DNA of 64,000 nt, taken from contig OZ244993.1 of the NCBI GenBank assembly GCA_965223485.1, forward strand, positions 2,542,001 to 2,606,000, written 5' to 3'. Made by a program: the position numbers and the translations under genes. The stretch comes from VXPQ01 sp965223485. GTDB taxonomy: Bacteria > Bacteroidota > Rhodothermia > Rhodothermales > VXPQ01. The notes beneath the pieces were generated by a model. That model was not told the DNA's origin. It was given only the letters and a program-made list of their open reading frames with translations, and made no database searches. Numbering within the stretch: the first letter of the stretch is position 1; each line of letters begins with the position of its first letter. This document shows, piece after piece, positions 1 to 9,872 of this stretch.

Positions 1-372
1 GTGGATATCGCTACCATGCTCGGCGTTTCTCCTGTGATAATCGGTCTGACTGTCGTCGCTGTCGGCACCAGCCTGCCCGAACTGGCTACTTCCCTCGTGG
101 GCGCCCTGAAGGGTCAGGCAGAACTTTCAGTGGGTAACGTACTCGGCAGCAACATCCTGAATGTGTTGTTCGTTGTGGGGCCGATTTCCCTGTTTCGTCC
201 CCTGCAAGTGGAAGCGGATGTGCTTGCCGTACATTTCCCGGTCATGCTTGCGTTCGGTGCGGTGCTCCTCCCTATTGTGTGGGTCCGGCGCAGAATCGGT
301 CGCATAGAGGGGGCTTTTCTCTTAACAGGTTTTCTGGCCTACCTTGTCTACCTGATCATGCCGTATCTTTAA
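1..372 (+). CDS. Sodium/calcium antiporter (CaCA family), C-terminal part
   Basis: This is the C-terminal 123 residues of an inner-membrane cation antiporter of the CaCA superfamily (YrbG-like), which exchanges Ca2+ for Na+ or H+. The second alpha repeat that lines the ion pathway is visible: GTSLPE at residues 22-27 and GNVLGSN at 45-51. At least three hydrophobic helices follow. The reading frame is open at base 1, so the true start and the first alpha repeat lie upstream of the window, and the GTG at base 1 need not be a start. The VWA gene begins 24 bases after the stop, so co-transcription is possible. The family call is firm; the ion specificity is inferred. Confidence 0.85.
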   Translation: MDIATMLGVSPVIIGLTVVAVGTSLPELATSLVGALKGQAELSVGNVLGSNILNVLFVVGPISLFRPLQVEADVLAVHFPVMLAFGAVLLPIVWVRRRIGRIEGAFLLTGFLAYLVYLIMPYL

Positions 373-396
373 CGAATACCCTGTCTCCTTCGCCGA

Positions 397-2562
397 ATGT
401 CTTTTTCTTTTGGCATGAGTCCATGGCTGTTTGCGGCAGCCTTGCTTGCAGCCGGCGCCGGCGCCGCATGGTTGTATCGTCACACGATGCCCGTATTGCC
501 GCGGCGCAAGAGGATCGTGCTTGGCGTGCTACGATTTTGCGCCCTCTTTTTCATCCTGCTGCTTCTGCTCGAACCTGTTCTACGCCTTGTCCGGCATGCC
601 GAAAAAGAACCGGTCGTAGCGGTGCTCATCGATGACAGCGCAAGTCTTCGTCTGGCATCCGGTGCGGACACTTCTCTTGCAGTAGCACAATCTCATATTC
701 GGGATATCCTCCAGCATGTCCCGGCTGCTGCACGGGCCGCGGATGTGCGGTACATCCGTTTTGGCTCAGACCTCGACGCCGGCGATCTTTCCCGTTTCGA
801 ATCGGATTCGCTGGGGCTGAACGCATTCAGGACCAACATTGCACAGGCGCTTGCTTCCACCGAAGAGCGATTGCGGGATGATAATTTGCGTGCCGTACTG
901 CTCGTTTCCGATGGACGGTACAATACGGGTCGCAATCCGCTATATGTATCCGAACGATATCCGGTGCCTGTTTTTACGGCAGTCGTAGGCGACACATTGC
1001 GCCGGCAGGATATTCGGGTACAACGTGTGCTCACGAACGACGTAGCCTACGTGGGCGCCGAACTCCCCATTGAGGTCGGCATTCGTGCAGAGGGTATGGG
1101 CGGCCGCCGGGTTACGGTATCGCTTGTCGCCGACGGGGAAACGATAACTTCTCGAAACCTTGAAATCCCTCCGGGAAATGCTGAAATCGTCACCGATTTG
1201 TCTGTGACGCCCGAAGCGGAAGGACTCCAGCGCTACACGGTGGCTGTGACGGAGCTTCCCGGTGAAGTGACGCACCGCAACAACCGGGAGTCCCTGGCGG
1301 TTCGTGTGCTTTCCTCCAAACGGCGGATCCTTCTCGTTGCTGCGGCTCCCGGCCCGGATGTCGCTGCAATCCGGAGGTTGCTTGCGCGAAATACGGCGTT
1401 CGAGGTGTCTTCATTCGTACAAAAAAGCGAACGTGCTTTCTATGAGGGTGCGTTTCCCGTCTCGCTTGCGGACTTCGATGTAATCGTATTGGCCGGCTAC
1501 CCCGGACGAGCCAGCGACGAAACGGTATCGGGGCGCATCGGAGAGGCGGTCCGCGAAGGGGTTCCTGTATTTTTTCTACTTACTTCAGGTACCTCTATCG
1601 CCCGGCTGGGCACAATCCCCGAAGACGCCCTTCCCGTTATGGCCAGGCGTGTTCGAGAGGATTTCATGGAGGCAACGTTTCGAACTACGCCGGCAGGAAA
1701 TCATCACCCGGTCATGCATATTCCCGGCGCCGATTCGGAAGCATGGAGCACCCTTCCCCCGCTGGAATTCAGTAGAACCCAATGGGTGCTTGCCCCTGAT
1801 GCACAGGTACTCGCCACTGTTTCGGTGCGCGGGATCGACCTGCCCGAACCGTTGCTCGTCGTTCGCCGGCGTGCACAGCATCGGATCGCCGCCTTGCTTG
1901 GCGCCGGCACATGGAGATGGCAGAATCTTCCTGAAGACCTGTCTCGATTCGAGCAGCTTCCCGCGGAATTTTTTTCGAACGTTATCCAATGGCTTACCGC
2001 CCTGGAAGATGATCGCCCTGTGCGCATATATCCCGTCCGGGATGTATTCGGAGGTGGAGAAGCGGTTCAATTTTCCGGTCAAGTGTACGACGAAAGTTTT
2101 AATCCCGTCCCGGACGCGTCCGTGGAGATTCGGTTGATCTCGCCGGATGGCGTGGAGTTTCCCTATCTTATGCAAGCGATCGGGAGCGGGCGGTACACTT
2201 TCGACGCGGGAGCGCTGCCCGAAGGCACATATGCCTGGACAGCAGAGGCCCAAAGAGGCGAGGAAGTGCTGGGGTCGGATCGCGGAGTGTTTGTGGTTGG
2301 ATCGTTAACGCTGGAATATCGGGAACCGGGAGCAGACGCTACATTGATGCGGCAAATCGCTCAGCGCTCGGGGGGTGTTTTACTGGATCAAAGCCGCCCT
2401 GCGTCATTTATCGAGGCGCTCTCGGCCTATCTGGAAGGCGCATCCGACACGATATCCCAAACGACGGAGGAGGACTTGCGTAAACACCCCGTTTTTTTAC
2501 TGCTCATTATTGCGCTTCTCGCCACGGAATGGTTCTTCCGCAAACGGAACGGAATGGTTTGA
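397..2562 (+). CDS. VWA-like membrane protein
   Basis: A 721-residue membrane protein. Two N-terminal hydrophobic helices (about residues 8-25 and 45-65) are followed by a von Willebrand factor A-like domain with a MIDAS-type DDSAS motif near residue 80 and LLVSDGRYNTG further on. Ig-like segments follow, then a segment resembling class I glutamine amidotransferase-like domains (RRILLVAAAPGPD), and a last helix before a basic tail (FFRKR). Large proteins of this build are common in Bacteroidota and planctomycetes, usually near MoxR/BatA genes, but no such neighbours are seen here. The function is unknown; a role in envelope assembly or metal-dependent protein binding is inference. The ATG at 397 is the first in frame and has no clear ribosome binding site. 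Confidence 0.7.
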   Translation: MSFSFGMSPWLFAAALLAAGAGAAWLYRHTMPVLPRRKRIVLGVLRFCALFFILLLLLEPVLRLVRHAEKEPVVAVLIDDSASLRLASGADTSLAVAQSHIRDILQHVPAAARAADVRYIRFGSDLDAGDLSRFESDSLGLNAFRTNIAQALASTEERLRDDNLRAVLLVSDGRYNTGRNPLYVSERYPVPVFTAVVGDTLRRQDIRVQRVLTNDVAYVGAELPIEVGIRAEGMGGRRVTVSLVADGETITSRNLEIPPGNAEIVTDLSVTPEAEGLQRYTVAVTELPGEVTHRNNRESLAVRVLSSKRRILLVAAAPGPDVAAIRRLLARNTAFEVSSFVQKSERAFYEGAFPVSLADFDVIVLAGYPGRASDETVSGRIGEAVREGVPVFFLLTSGTSIARLGTIPEDALPVMARRVREDFMEATFRTTPAGNHHPVMHIPGADSEAWSTLPPLEFSRTQWVLAPDAQVLATVSVRGIDLPEPLLVVRRRAQHRIAALLGAGTWRWQNLPEDLSRFEQLPAEFFSNVIQWLTALEDDRPVRIYPVRDVFGGGEAVQFSGQVYDESFNPVPDASVEIRLISPDGVEFPYLMQAIGSGRYTFDAGALPEGTYAWTAEAQRGEEVLGSDRGVFVVGSLTLEYREPGADATLMRQIAQRSGGVLLDQSRPASFIEALSAYLEGASDTISQTTEEDLRKHPVFLLLIIALLATEWFFRKRNGMV

Positions 2563-2567
2563 AGAAG

Positions 2568-3803
2568 ATGCGAGTCATAGCGGATATTCCTTCCATGGAC
2601 AATGTTTCGGATATTGCCCAAAACGGTACAGCGTCCGTCGAATTCGCGACCTTCCTGCGCGACATACGGCGATCTATCCATCAACACCCCGAACTGGGTT
2701 TTAAGGAGCACCGCACCAGCGAATTTGTTCGCAGCATTCTCGAGCAGCACGGGTTGGCTGTAACGGGGCCCCTGGCCGAGACCGGCTTATACACGGATAT
2801 TGAGGGGCCGCATGATGGACCTGTCATTGCGTACCGGGCGGATATGGACGCATTGCCTACCGCAGATGCGAAATCCGTAGCGTATGCATCTTGTCACCCG
2901 GGGATTGCACATCTGTGCGGTCATGATGCACATACGGCGGTTGGGATCGGCGTAGCGCTCATCTTGCATCGAAACAGGGAGCATCTCCGCGGTACGGTCC
3001 GCGTACTATTCCAGCCGGACGAAGAAGGCGCACCGGGAGGCGGGGTGAATATGATACAAGAGGGAGTTCTTGATGGCGTGCAGAGCATTTATGCAATTCA
3101 CGTCGATCCCTCGCTGGAGTTGGGCAGATACGGTGTGCTGGCCGGCCCTGTTACGTCGTCTACGGACCGGTTTCGCATTTGCGTCAAGGCATCAAGCACC
3201 GGTCACTCGGCGCGTCCCCATGAAGCTGTGGATACCATCTGGGTGGCCAACCAGATCGCCAACGCGCTCTATCAAATCATTGGGCGTTTTACGGATGCGC
3301 GCAAGGCATCCGTTCTGACGATTTGCCGGTTTCATGGAGGGGATGCGTACAACGTGATTCCCGGCCAGGTAGAATTGGGGGGTACGATCCGCACCACGGA
3401 TGCGGAGGAGCGCACTATCATAAAGCAACGCATGGAGGGTGTCGCAAACGAACTTGCTCGTTTGTACGGGGCCAGGATGCACATTGACATTGACGTGGTG
3501 GCGGGGGCGCCTGCAGTGAACAACGATCCTCGACTAACAAAGCATGTAGAATCCGTCATCCGGTCCTTCTGCGGAGAGGAAGCTGTTTTTCATATTCCTC
3601 GCCCCAGTATGGGCTCGGAAGATTTCGGACACTACCTGGAGAAAATACCCGGGATGCTTCTCCGGGTAGGTACCCGTTCCGCCCCGGAGAATGCGTATCC
3701 TTTGCACAGCGCCCACTTCGATATCGACGAGAGCGCTATGGCTCCCGCCGCAGCGCTAATGGCCCATGTGCTCCGGACCCATCCGGACCAGGAACCCGGT
3801 TGA
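2568..3803 (+). CDS. M20D-family amidohydrolase
   Basis: A 411-residue zinc peptidase of the M20D subfamily (N-acyl-amino-acid, hippurate or IAA-amino-acid hydrolase type), which removes acyl groups from amino acids. The metal-binding region YRADMDALP, then CGHDAHTAVG, then the catalytic pair in PDEEGAPGGG, and a C-terminal MGSEDFGHY are all present and in the usual order. An earlier in-frame ATG at 2529 lies inside the previous gene. The ATG at 2568, six bases after that gene's stop, fits better, and 2595 is also possible. There is no signal peptide, so it is probably cytosolic. The acyl substrate cannot be told from sequence. Confidence 0.85.
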   Translation: MRVIADIPSMDNVSDIAQNGTASVEFATFLRDIRRSIHQHPELGFKEHRTSEFVRSILEQHGLAVTGPLAETGLYTDIEGPHDGPVIAYRADMDALPTADAKSVAYASCHPGIAHLCGHDAHTAVGIGVALILHRNREHLRGTVRVLFQPDEEGAPGGGVNMIQEGVLDGVQSIYAIHVDPSLELGRYGVLAGPVTSSTDRFRICVKASSTGHSARPHEAVDTIWVANQIANALYQIIGRFTDARKASVLTICRFHGGDAYNVIPGQVELGGTIRTTDAEERTIIKQRMEGVANELARLYGARMHIDIDVVAGAPAVNNDPRLTKHVESVIRSFCGEEAVFHIPRPSMGSEDFGHYLEKIPGMLLRVGTRSAPENAYPLHSAHFDIDESAMAPAAALMAHVLRTHPDQEPG

Positions 3804-3862
3804 CTTCACGTGCTGAAGAAGTATTCCCGGAAGGTTATGTTTTGGCGCCTGCTGTGTCTTAA

Positions 3863-3888
3863 GGGGCCGAATTCCTTCCCGCGGCCCC
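3863..3888 (+). promoter_or_regulatory. Hairpin abutting the start codon of the lamin-tail gene
   Basis: A perfect 7-bp inverted repeat, GGGGCCG at 3863-3869 and CGGCCCC at 3882-3888, with a 12-base loop. It ends at the base immediately before the ATG at 3889. In mRNA this stem would occupy the ribosome landing area. There is no U-run, so it is not an intrinsic terminator. A regulatory role is inference. Confidence 0.4.
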
Positions 3889-5610
3889 ATGCGAGCCCTT
3901 TTCTTTATTCTTGTCCCTGCCGGCCTGGCGGGATGCCTGTGCGTCTTGCCCATCCAGGCCCAGCCCCTTCAAGGCAGGTCCGGCGGCACGGGCTACATCG
4001 ATATCGACGACCCGGTACCTCCGCAACCTGGCGACATTGTTGTCAATGAGGTATATCCCCGCCCCTTTTCTTCGGGTTCGGAGTTTGTCGAGCTGTTCAA
4101 CCGCAGCGTACACACGTTCGATCTCCAGGACTTGACGATCCGGGATGCCTCTTCCCTCCCGTTTCCACTTTCCGGAGGGACATCGGCATTTTCTCCCGGG
4201 ACCTACACGGTGCTCGTTGCGGACGAAATCGCTTTTTCCGATCGCTTTGTCGGAGTTCCATATACCGCGCCGGCTCGCTGGGCAAGCTTGAATAATGGGG
4301 GCGACGCCGTGATTCTCGAATCCGGCGGAGTAGTTATCGATTCGCTTTTTTACGCCGGAAGCACTGTTGAAGCAGGCCGGTCTCTGGAACGCATTGATCC
4401 GGGGGGGCCCTCAGATCCGTATAATTTCGCATTATCTATCGATGCTTCCGGAGCAACACCCGGTGCGGAAAACAGCCTCTACGCACCAGATGCGTCCGGT
4501 CCGGCATTGTCTTTCGCCAAAGTCCTCGACGATACCCGACTCGATCTATATTTCAACGAACCTGTACGGACCGGGACTATTTCTCCTGCCTCTATCCGAC
4601 TGGAAAACCTTGTGGCGCAGGAGGTGCAAACGTTGGGCCCGGACTGGCTACGCGTGTTTTTCGCGGGTTCCGTAACGGGTGCATCGGTTGCGGTCGAGCA
4701 GGTATCCGATCTGCGCGGGAATGTTTCGGAACAGGTATCGGCGCCGATTTCCTATCGGCCTGTTCCGCGGGATATTGTTGTGAACGAAATTTTGTACGAA
4801 CCGCTTACAGACGATTATGACGGGCTTGCAAACCAGGTGGAATTTGTTGAACTCGTGAACCGATCTGCTCATCGCATATATCTTGATGGGGTATATCGGA
4901 CTCGTGACCCCGACGAATATGCAGATGCCGATACGGTCCATGTTCAAGGGCGGTTTATCGGGCTGGACCCCGGAGAGTACCTGCTTTTTACCGCCACAAG
5001 TATGGAGAACGCAAACGCTCCGGTGGTTACCGGCAAGGGGCTTACCCTGCTTAACGAAGGCGACCGCATTCGTATGCACCGGGAAGACGGCGAGGTGCTT
5101 GACGACGTACGGTACGACCCTTCGTGGCATCATCCGGATGTTCTGGAAACCCGGGGTATTACGCTGGAGCGGATCGATGTGGATGCATCTGGCGATAATC
5201 CTCAAAACTGGACCAGCTCGGTGGGGCCGGGTGGCGGAACGCCGGGGCTGCCCAATTCAATACGTATTGCCGATCAAACCTTGTTGTCGGAGCGGGGGAT
5301 ACATATTGCACCGAATCCTTTTTCTCCGGACCGGGACGGTGTGGACGATATCGTTCGCATCAGGTGCACCTTCTCTTCCGGCATATCCAGAATCCGGGCT
5401 CTTGTGTTCGATCTGGCAGGAAACCAGGTGCGGAAATTGGTCACATCCCGGCTCGTGGCGGAATCCGTCGAGTTGTTGTGGAATGGTCGGGATGATGCAG
5501 ACCGCCGCCTGCAGACCGGTATATACATTGCTTTTGTCGAGGCCTATGACGCCCGCAACAATGTAATGGATGTATTCAAGGCGCCCATCGTGCTTGCGCG
5601 CCGGTACTGA
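3889..5610 (+). CDS. Secreted lamin-tail-domain protein
   Basis: A 573-residue exported protein. It opens with a signal peptide (hydrophobic residues 3-20, likely cut after IQAQ). It then has a first lamin-tail domain (about 45-165, GDIVVNEVYPRP and EFVELFNRS), an SbsA-type Ig-like segment (about 200-285, LDLYFNEPV), a second lamin-tail domain (about 290-430, DIVVNEILYEP and EFVELVNRS), and a C-terminal FlgD-like Ig domain (PNPFSPDRDGVDD near 480, then GIYIAFVEAYD). This build is typical of surface or type IX-secreted proteins of Bacteroidota and Rhodothermota. No gliding or T9SS genes are in the window, so the export route is unknown. The start was chosen because the signal peptide begins there. 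Confidence 0.8.
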   Translation: MRALFFILVPAGLAGCLCVLPIQAQPLQGRSGGTGYIDIDDPVPPQPGDIVVNEVYPRPFSSGSEFVELFNRSVHTFDLQDLTIRDASSLPFPLSGGTSAFSPGTYTVLVADEIAFSDRFVGVPYTAPARWASLNNGGDAVILESGGVVIDSLFYAGSTVEAGRSLERIDPGGPSDPYNFALSIDASGATPGAENSLYAPDASGPALSFAKVLDDTRLDLYFNEPVRTGTISPASIRLENLVAQEVQTLGPDWLRVFFAGSVTGASVAVEQVSDLRGNVSEQVSAPISYRPVPRDIVVNEILYEPLTDDYDGLANQVEFVELVNRSAHRIYLDGVYRTRDPDEYADADTVHVQGRFIGLDPGEYLLFTATSMENANAPVVTGKGLTLLNEGDRIRMHREDGEVLDDVRYDPSWHHPDVLETRGITLERIDVDASGDNPQNWTSSVGPGGGTPGLPNSIRIADQTLLSERGIHIAPNPFSPDRDGVDDIVRIRCTFSSGISRIRALVFDLAGNQVRKLVTSRLVAESVELLWNGRDDADRRLQTGIYIAFVEAYDARNNVMDVFKAPIVLARRY

Positions 5611-5714
5611 TGTCGTGTCTGCACATGGAACCGCCCCCACAGCCCGTCGTTCACTCCATGAGAGGCTACTCTTTCTTACACGCTTCGTTCAGGTTACGAA
5701 AACGCCTCCGGATC

Positions 5715-6083
5715 ATGCCGGCTGACGGGACCAGCACCCATACCACAACGCGGTCTGCACCCATCGCACTCAGCGAGCGTGCTACAGGAGAGATTCGCAA
5801 GATTATGTCCACCAAGGACATCCCTGAAGGGTTTAACCTGCGTGTGGGTGTTCGAGGAGGCGGTTGCTCTGGCATGAGCTATATCCTCGGTTTCGATAAA
5901 ATGCGCGAGTACGACACGAGTTTTGAGATAAACGGCGTCACCGTGTACATGGATAAACGTCATGGATTGTATCTTATGGGTACAACGGTGGATTACCATG
6001 ACGGCTTGAATGCACGGGGGTTCACGTTCGAAAACCCTAATGCGACTCAAACCTGCGGGTGCGGGTCCAGCTTCGCCGCGTAG
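5715..6083 (+). CDS. IscA/SufA/HesB-type iron-sulfur carrier
   Basis: A 122-residue A-type carrier that helps assemble or deliver Fe-S clusters in the cytosol. The three conserved cysteines are present: one in GGGCSGMSY and two in the C-terminal TCGCGSSF. The frame is open further upstream (GTG or ATG from 5610 and 5658), but those starts would add a basic leader not usual for the family. The ATG at 5715 gives the standard length. No other isc or suf gene is nearby, so it may act as a stand-alone carrier. ClpC begins 14 bases after its stop. Confidence 0.88.
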   Translation: MPADGTSTHTTTRSAPIALSERATGEIRKIMSTKDIPEGFNLRVGVRGGGCSGMSYILGFDKMREYDTSFEINGVTVYMDKRHGLYLMGTTVDYHDGLNARGFTFENPNATQTCGCGSSFAA

Positions 6084-6097
6084 CCTCGTTTTATGAC

Positions 6098-8710
6098 ATG
6101 GAAGGCAATTTCTCCAATCGCGTCAGAGATGTTATCAAGGACAGTCGGCAAGAGGCGATCCGGCTGAGTCATGATTACATTGGCACGGAGCATCTTCTCC
6201 TCGGGATTATCTGCGAGGGCGAGGGCATTGCCGTCAAGATTCTCCGCAGCCTCGGTTGCGATTTGTTAAAGCTCAGGAAGGCGGTCGAGGATACGGTCCG
6301 AGGTGCGGGTGGAGCGCTTGCCGTAGGCAACATTTCGTTCACCAAACAAGCCGAAAAAGTTCTTAAGATCACCTATCTGGAGGCAAAGATATACAAGAGT
6401 GATATTATAGGCACCGAGCATCTGCTGTTAAGCCTTCTTCGTGACGAGGAAAATGTTGCGGCGCGGATTCTGCAACAGGGATTTTCGGTAACGTACGATG
6501 CTGTACGGGCCGAATTGGACTCCATTATCGGAGGAAAAATACCTGCAACTGGTGGTGGTGCGGAGCCTTCGCTGCCTGAAGGACACGGAAAAGCGCAACG
6601 CAAGATGGAAAAAAGTAAAACGCCGGTGCTGGACAATTTTGGCAGGGATCTGACGAGGCTGGGCGAAGAGTCCAAGTTGGATCCCATCGTGGGTAGAGAA
6701 AAAGAGATTGAGCGTGTTGCACAGGTGCTCAGCCGTCGCAAGAAGAATAATCCCGTGCTGATCGGTGAACCGGGTGTTGGCAAAACGGCTATTGCCGAAG
6801 GGCTTGCCATACGTATTGTTCAGCGCAAGGTCAGCCGTGTGCTCCATAACAAACGCATTGTGACGCTTGATTTGGCTGCGCTTGTTGCCGGCACCAAATA
6901 CAGGGGGCAGTTTGAAGAGCGGATGAAGGCGGTGATGAACGAGCTCGAAAAGAGCCCGGAAGTCATTCTTTTTATCGATGAGCTGCACACGATTGTTGGT
7001 GCAGGCGGGGCTTCCGGCAGTCTTGATGCATCGAATATGTTCAAACCGGCGCTTGCCCGGGGTGAAATTCAATGTATCGGTGCTACGACGCTCGACGAAT
7101 ACCGGCAATATATCGAAAAGGACGGCGCGCTTGATCGACGTTTCCAGAAAATCATTGTGGATCCTTCCACAACCGACGAAACGATCGAAATCCTTCGCAA
7201 CATCAAGAGCCGCTACGAGGAGCATCACAACGTCCTTTATTCGGATGCAGCCCTCCTTCTTGCGGTGAATCTCAGCGACCGCTACATCACAGACCGCTTT
7301 CTGCCCGACAAAGCCATCGATGTGATGGATGAAGCAGGTGCGCGGGTCCACCTCGCGAATATCCGCGTACCGGAGGATATTGTTCGCCTCGAAGAAGAAA
7401 TTGAAGCCGTCAGGAAGAAAAAGAACAGTGTCGTCAAGAGCCAGCGTTTTGAGGAGGCGGCTCGGTTGCGCGACAAGGAAAAGAAAATCGATAGCGAGCT
7501 CGAAGAAGCCAAGCGGATATGGGAGCGCAAGGCCGAGGCGGAAGTGCATGACGTGACCGAAGAGAATATCTCTCAGGTCGTGGCCATGATGACAGGTATT
7601 CCGGTCGATAAAATTTCCCAGCCCGAGCAGAAGAAGCTTGTCAGCATGGACGATGCGCTTATGAAGCGTGTGATCGGACAGGACGAGCCCATTCGGAAAC
7701 TGTCGAGCGCCATACGTCGCACCCGGGCGGGTCTCAAAGACCCCGGCCGGCCTATCGGCTCGTTTATTTTTCTCGGGCCGACCGGCGTTGGGAAGACCGA
7801 ATTGGCCAAGGTGCTTACGCAGTATCTCTTCGATTCGGACGAAGCATTGATACGTATCGACATGTCCGAATACATGGAAAAATTCTCTGTCAGCCGGCTG
7901 GTCGGTGCGCCTCCTGGATATGTTGGCTATGAAGAAGGCGGGCAACTGACGGAAAAAGTCCGCCGCAAGCCGTATTCCGTTGTTCTTCTCGATGAGATTG
8001 AAAAGGCGCACCAGGACGTACTCAACATCTTGCTACAGGTGCTTGATGACGGTGTACTCACAGATGGGCTTGGCCGCCGTGTCGATTTCCGGAATACGAT
8101 TATCATTATGACATCGAACATCGGGGCTCGGGACATAAAGAACATTGGAAAGGGTATTGGCTTCTCCCAATCGGAAGAGACGTTTAATTACCGGACTATG
8201 AAGAGTACGGTGGAAGATGCTCTGAAGCGAGTATTCAACCCCGAGTTTCTGAACCGGGTGGACGATGTGATCGTTTTCCATTCGCTTGAGAAAAAACACA
8301 TCTTCCTTATCATCGACATCATGGCGGACGAGTTGCTTGATCGGGTTAGAGGACTCGGCATCAAAGTGGATATCACAAAGTCGGTCAAGGAATTTCTTGT
8401 TCGGAAAGGGTTTGATGTGAAGTTCGGCGCCCGCCCATTGCGGCGTTCGATCCAGAAATATATCGAGGACCCGCTGGCCGATCATATTCTTGGCAAGAAC
8501 CTGGGAGAAGGCGATGCCATCCGTATCACTGCGACAGACAAGAAAGACACTGATGCGCTATCGTTCAGCATAAGGAAAAACAAAACATCGAAGGCCGGGC
8601 AGTCGGATGTGGATGTTGCCGAGGCGCCGCTGAATGACGGAGAAGAAAACAAAGACATTGCTTCCTCGAGCCTTGACGGGAAACAGGAAAAAGAAGTGGC
8701 AAGAGAATAG
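6098..8710 (+). CDS. clpC: ATP-dependent Clp protease ATPase subunit ClpC
   Basis: An 870-residue Hsp100 unfoldase that feeds substrates to ClpP. It has the double Clp N-terminal repeat (residues 1-150), the first AAA+ module with Walker A GEPGVGKT at 223-230, a UVR-type coiled middle segment (QRFEEAARLRDKEKK, about 447-461) that marks ClpC rather than ClpB or ClpA, and the second AAA+ module with Walker A GPTGVGKT at 560-567. It also has a GIGF loop of the kind that docks ClpP. The tail after about 820 is charged and variable. The start was set at 6098 because MEGNFS matches the family N-terminus; an upstream GTG would overlap the iscA-like gene. No clpP or mcsAB is in the window. Confidence 0.96.
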   Translation: MEGNFSNRVRDVIKDSRQEAIRLSHDYIGTEHLLLGIICEGEGIAVKILRSLGCDLLKLRKAVEDTVRGAGGALAVGNISFTKQAEKVLKITYLEAKIYKSDIIGTEHLLLSLLRDEENVAARILQQGFSVTYDAVRAELDSIIGGKIPATGGGAEPSLPEGHGKAQRKMEKSKTPVLDNFGRDLTRLGEESKLDPIVGREKEIERVAQVLSRRKKNNPVLIGEPGVGKTAIAEGLAIRIVQRKVSRVLHNKRIVTLDLAALVAGTKYRGQFEERMKAVMNELEKSPEVILFIDELHTIVGAGGASGSLDASNMFKPALARGEIQCIGATTLDEYRQYIEKDGALDRRFQKIIVDPSTTDETIEILRNIKSRYEEHHNVLYSDAALLLAVNLSDRYITDRFLPDKAIDVMDEAGARVHLANIRVPEDIVRLEEEIEAVRKKKNSVVKSQRFEEAARLRDKEKKIDSELEEAKRIWERKAEAEVHDVTEENISQVVAMMTGIPVDKISQPEQKKLVSMDDALMKRVIGQDEPIRKLSSAIRRTRAGLKDPGRPIGSFIFLGPTGVGKTELAKVLTQYLFDSDEALIRIDMSEYMEKFSVSRLVGAPPGYVGYEEGGQLTEKVRRKPYSVVLLDEIEKAHQDVLNILLQVLDDGVLTDGLGRRVDFRNTIIIMTSNIGARDIKNIGKGIGFSQSEETFNYRTMKSTVEDALKRVFNPEFLNRVDDVIVFHSLEKKHIFLIIDIMADELLDRVRGLGIKVDITKSVKEFLVRKGFDVKFGARPLRRSIQKYIEDPLADHILGKNLGEGDAIRITATDKKDTDALSFSIRKNKTSKAGQSDVDVAEAPLNDGEENKDIASSSLDGKQEKEVARE

Positions 8711-8757
8711 GCTCTTTTTGCTCAATCTTGTGAGCGCGCATTGATTTGTCGTTTCCC

Positions 8758-9861
8758 ATGCAAAGCGTTGCCATCATTGGCGTCGGCCTGATCGGCGGAT
8801 CTCTTGGCCTCGTATGGAAAAAACAGGCGCAGGACGTCGAGATCATTGGCTTTGACCAACCTGCCACGCTTGACCGGGCGATAGAAATCGGCGCCCTTGA
8901 CCGGGCGGCATCCTCCCTGGAGGAGGCGATTTCCGGCGCCGATGTCATCGTACTGGCTACTCCCATCCAGTCTGTTCTGGAATTACTGGAGCAGATTGCG
9001 CCTTATGTCAAGCCTGGCGCCATTGTTACGGATGTAGGTTCCGTAAAAGGCCCTGTTGCAGACTGCGCCTCGAAAGTGTTGCCCCCAGGCGTCTTGTTTG
9101 TAGGCGGGCACCCCATGGCCGGCTCCGAACGCCGGGGAATCGATCAGGCAGATGCATTGTTGTTCGAAAATGCGGCCTATGTGCTTTGCCCTCCGGACCA
9201 CATGGATGCTCCCGGCCTGGAGCTGGAGTATGCCTCTTTCGTTGCCTTAATTGAGGCTACGGGTGCTCGGCTTATTGTGCTCCCCCCTGCTCGCCACGAC
9301 CGCATTGCAGCGTTTGTCAGCCACCTTCCCCAGTTGCTTGCCGTTGCGCTAATGAACCATGTAGCGAGCGAAAATGGACACAACGACGCCTTTCTTCAAC
9401 TTGCTGCCGGTGGGTTTCGGGATATGACCCGCATCGCCTCCTCCCCTTTCGATGTGTGGAGCGACATTCTGAAAACGAACGATGCTTGCATTCTGGAAGT
9501 GCTTGATTCGTTTACCAGGCGAATAGAGGCTCTTCGCCGGGAGGTTGCCGGTGGAGATATGGAAACATTGCAGAGTCGGTTCAGAGATGCCCGCTCTACG
9601 CGGGAAACGATACCCCGCAACACCAAAGGATTTCTACACCCGCTTGCAGACGTATATGTCTATGCAGAAGACCACCCTGGCGAGCTGCTCTCAATCACCA
9701 GGATACTCTACGAAGCATCGTTGAATATCAAGGATATTGAACTTCTCAAAATACGCGAAGGAACCGGGGGCGCTTTCCGTATTGGTTTCGCGGAAAACGC
9801 CACGGCTACGGCTGCTACCGAAACACTGACCCGTGCAGGCTACACTGCCTGGCGCTTGTAA
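8758..9861 (+). CDS. tyrA: Prephenate dehydrogenase with ACT domain
   Basis: A 367-residue NAD(P)-dependent prephenate dehydrogenase, which converts prephenate to 4-hydroxyphenylpyruvate for tyrosine synthesis. It has an N-terminal Rossmann motif (IIGVGLIGGS, residues 6-15), the conserved GGHPMAGSE loop, the HDR segment (PPARHDRIAAFVSHLPQ) and the typical all-helical C-domain. A C-terminal ACT domain (about 295-367, DHPGELLSITRIL) suggests feedback control by an aromatic amino acid. A TTG at 8746 is also in frame, but the ATG at 8758 fits the family N-terminus. No other aromatic genes are adjacent. Confidence 0.92.
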   Translation: MQSVAIIGVGLIGGSLGLVWKKQAQDVEIIGFDQPATLDRAIEIGALDRAASSLEEAISGADVIVLATPIQSVLELLEQIAPYVKPGAIVTDVGSVKGPVADCASKVLPPGVLFVGGHPMAGSERRGIDQADALLFENAAYVLCPPDHMDAPGLELEYASFVALIEATGARLIVLPPARHDRIAAFVSHLPQLLAVALMNHVASENGHNDAFLQLAAGGFRDMTRIASSPFDVWSDILKTNDACILEVLDSFTRRIEALRREVAGGDMETLQSRFRDARSTRETIPRNTKGFLHPLADVYVYAEDHPGELLSITRILYEASLNIKDIELLKIREGTGGAFRIGFAENATATAATETLTRAGYTAWRL

Positions 9862-9872
9862 CACGGACATTT

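Noticed and set aside
6428..8011. Long open frame (527 codons) on the minus strand.
   Set aside because: It lies entirely opposite clpC, has no recognisable domain and is a shadow of the real gene.
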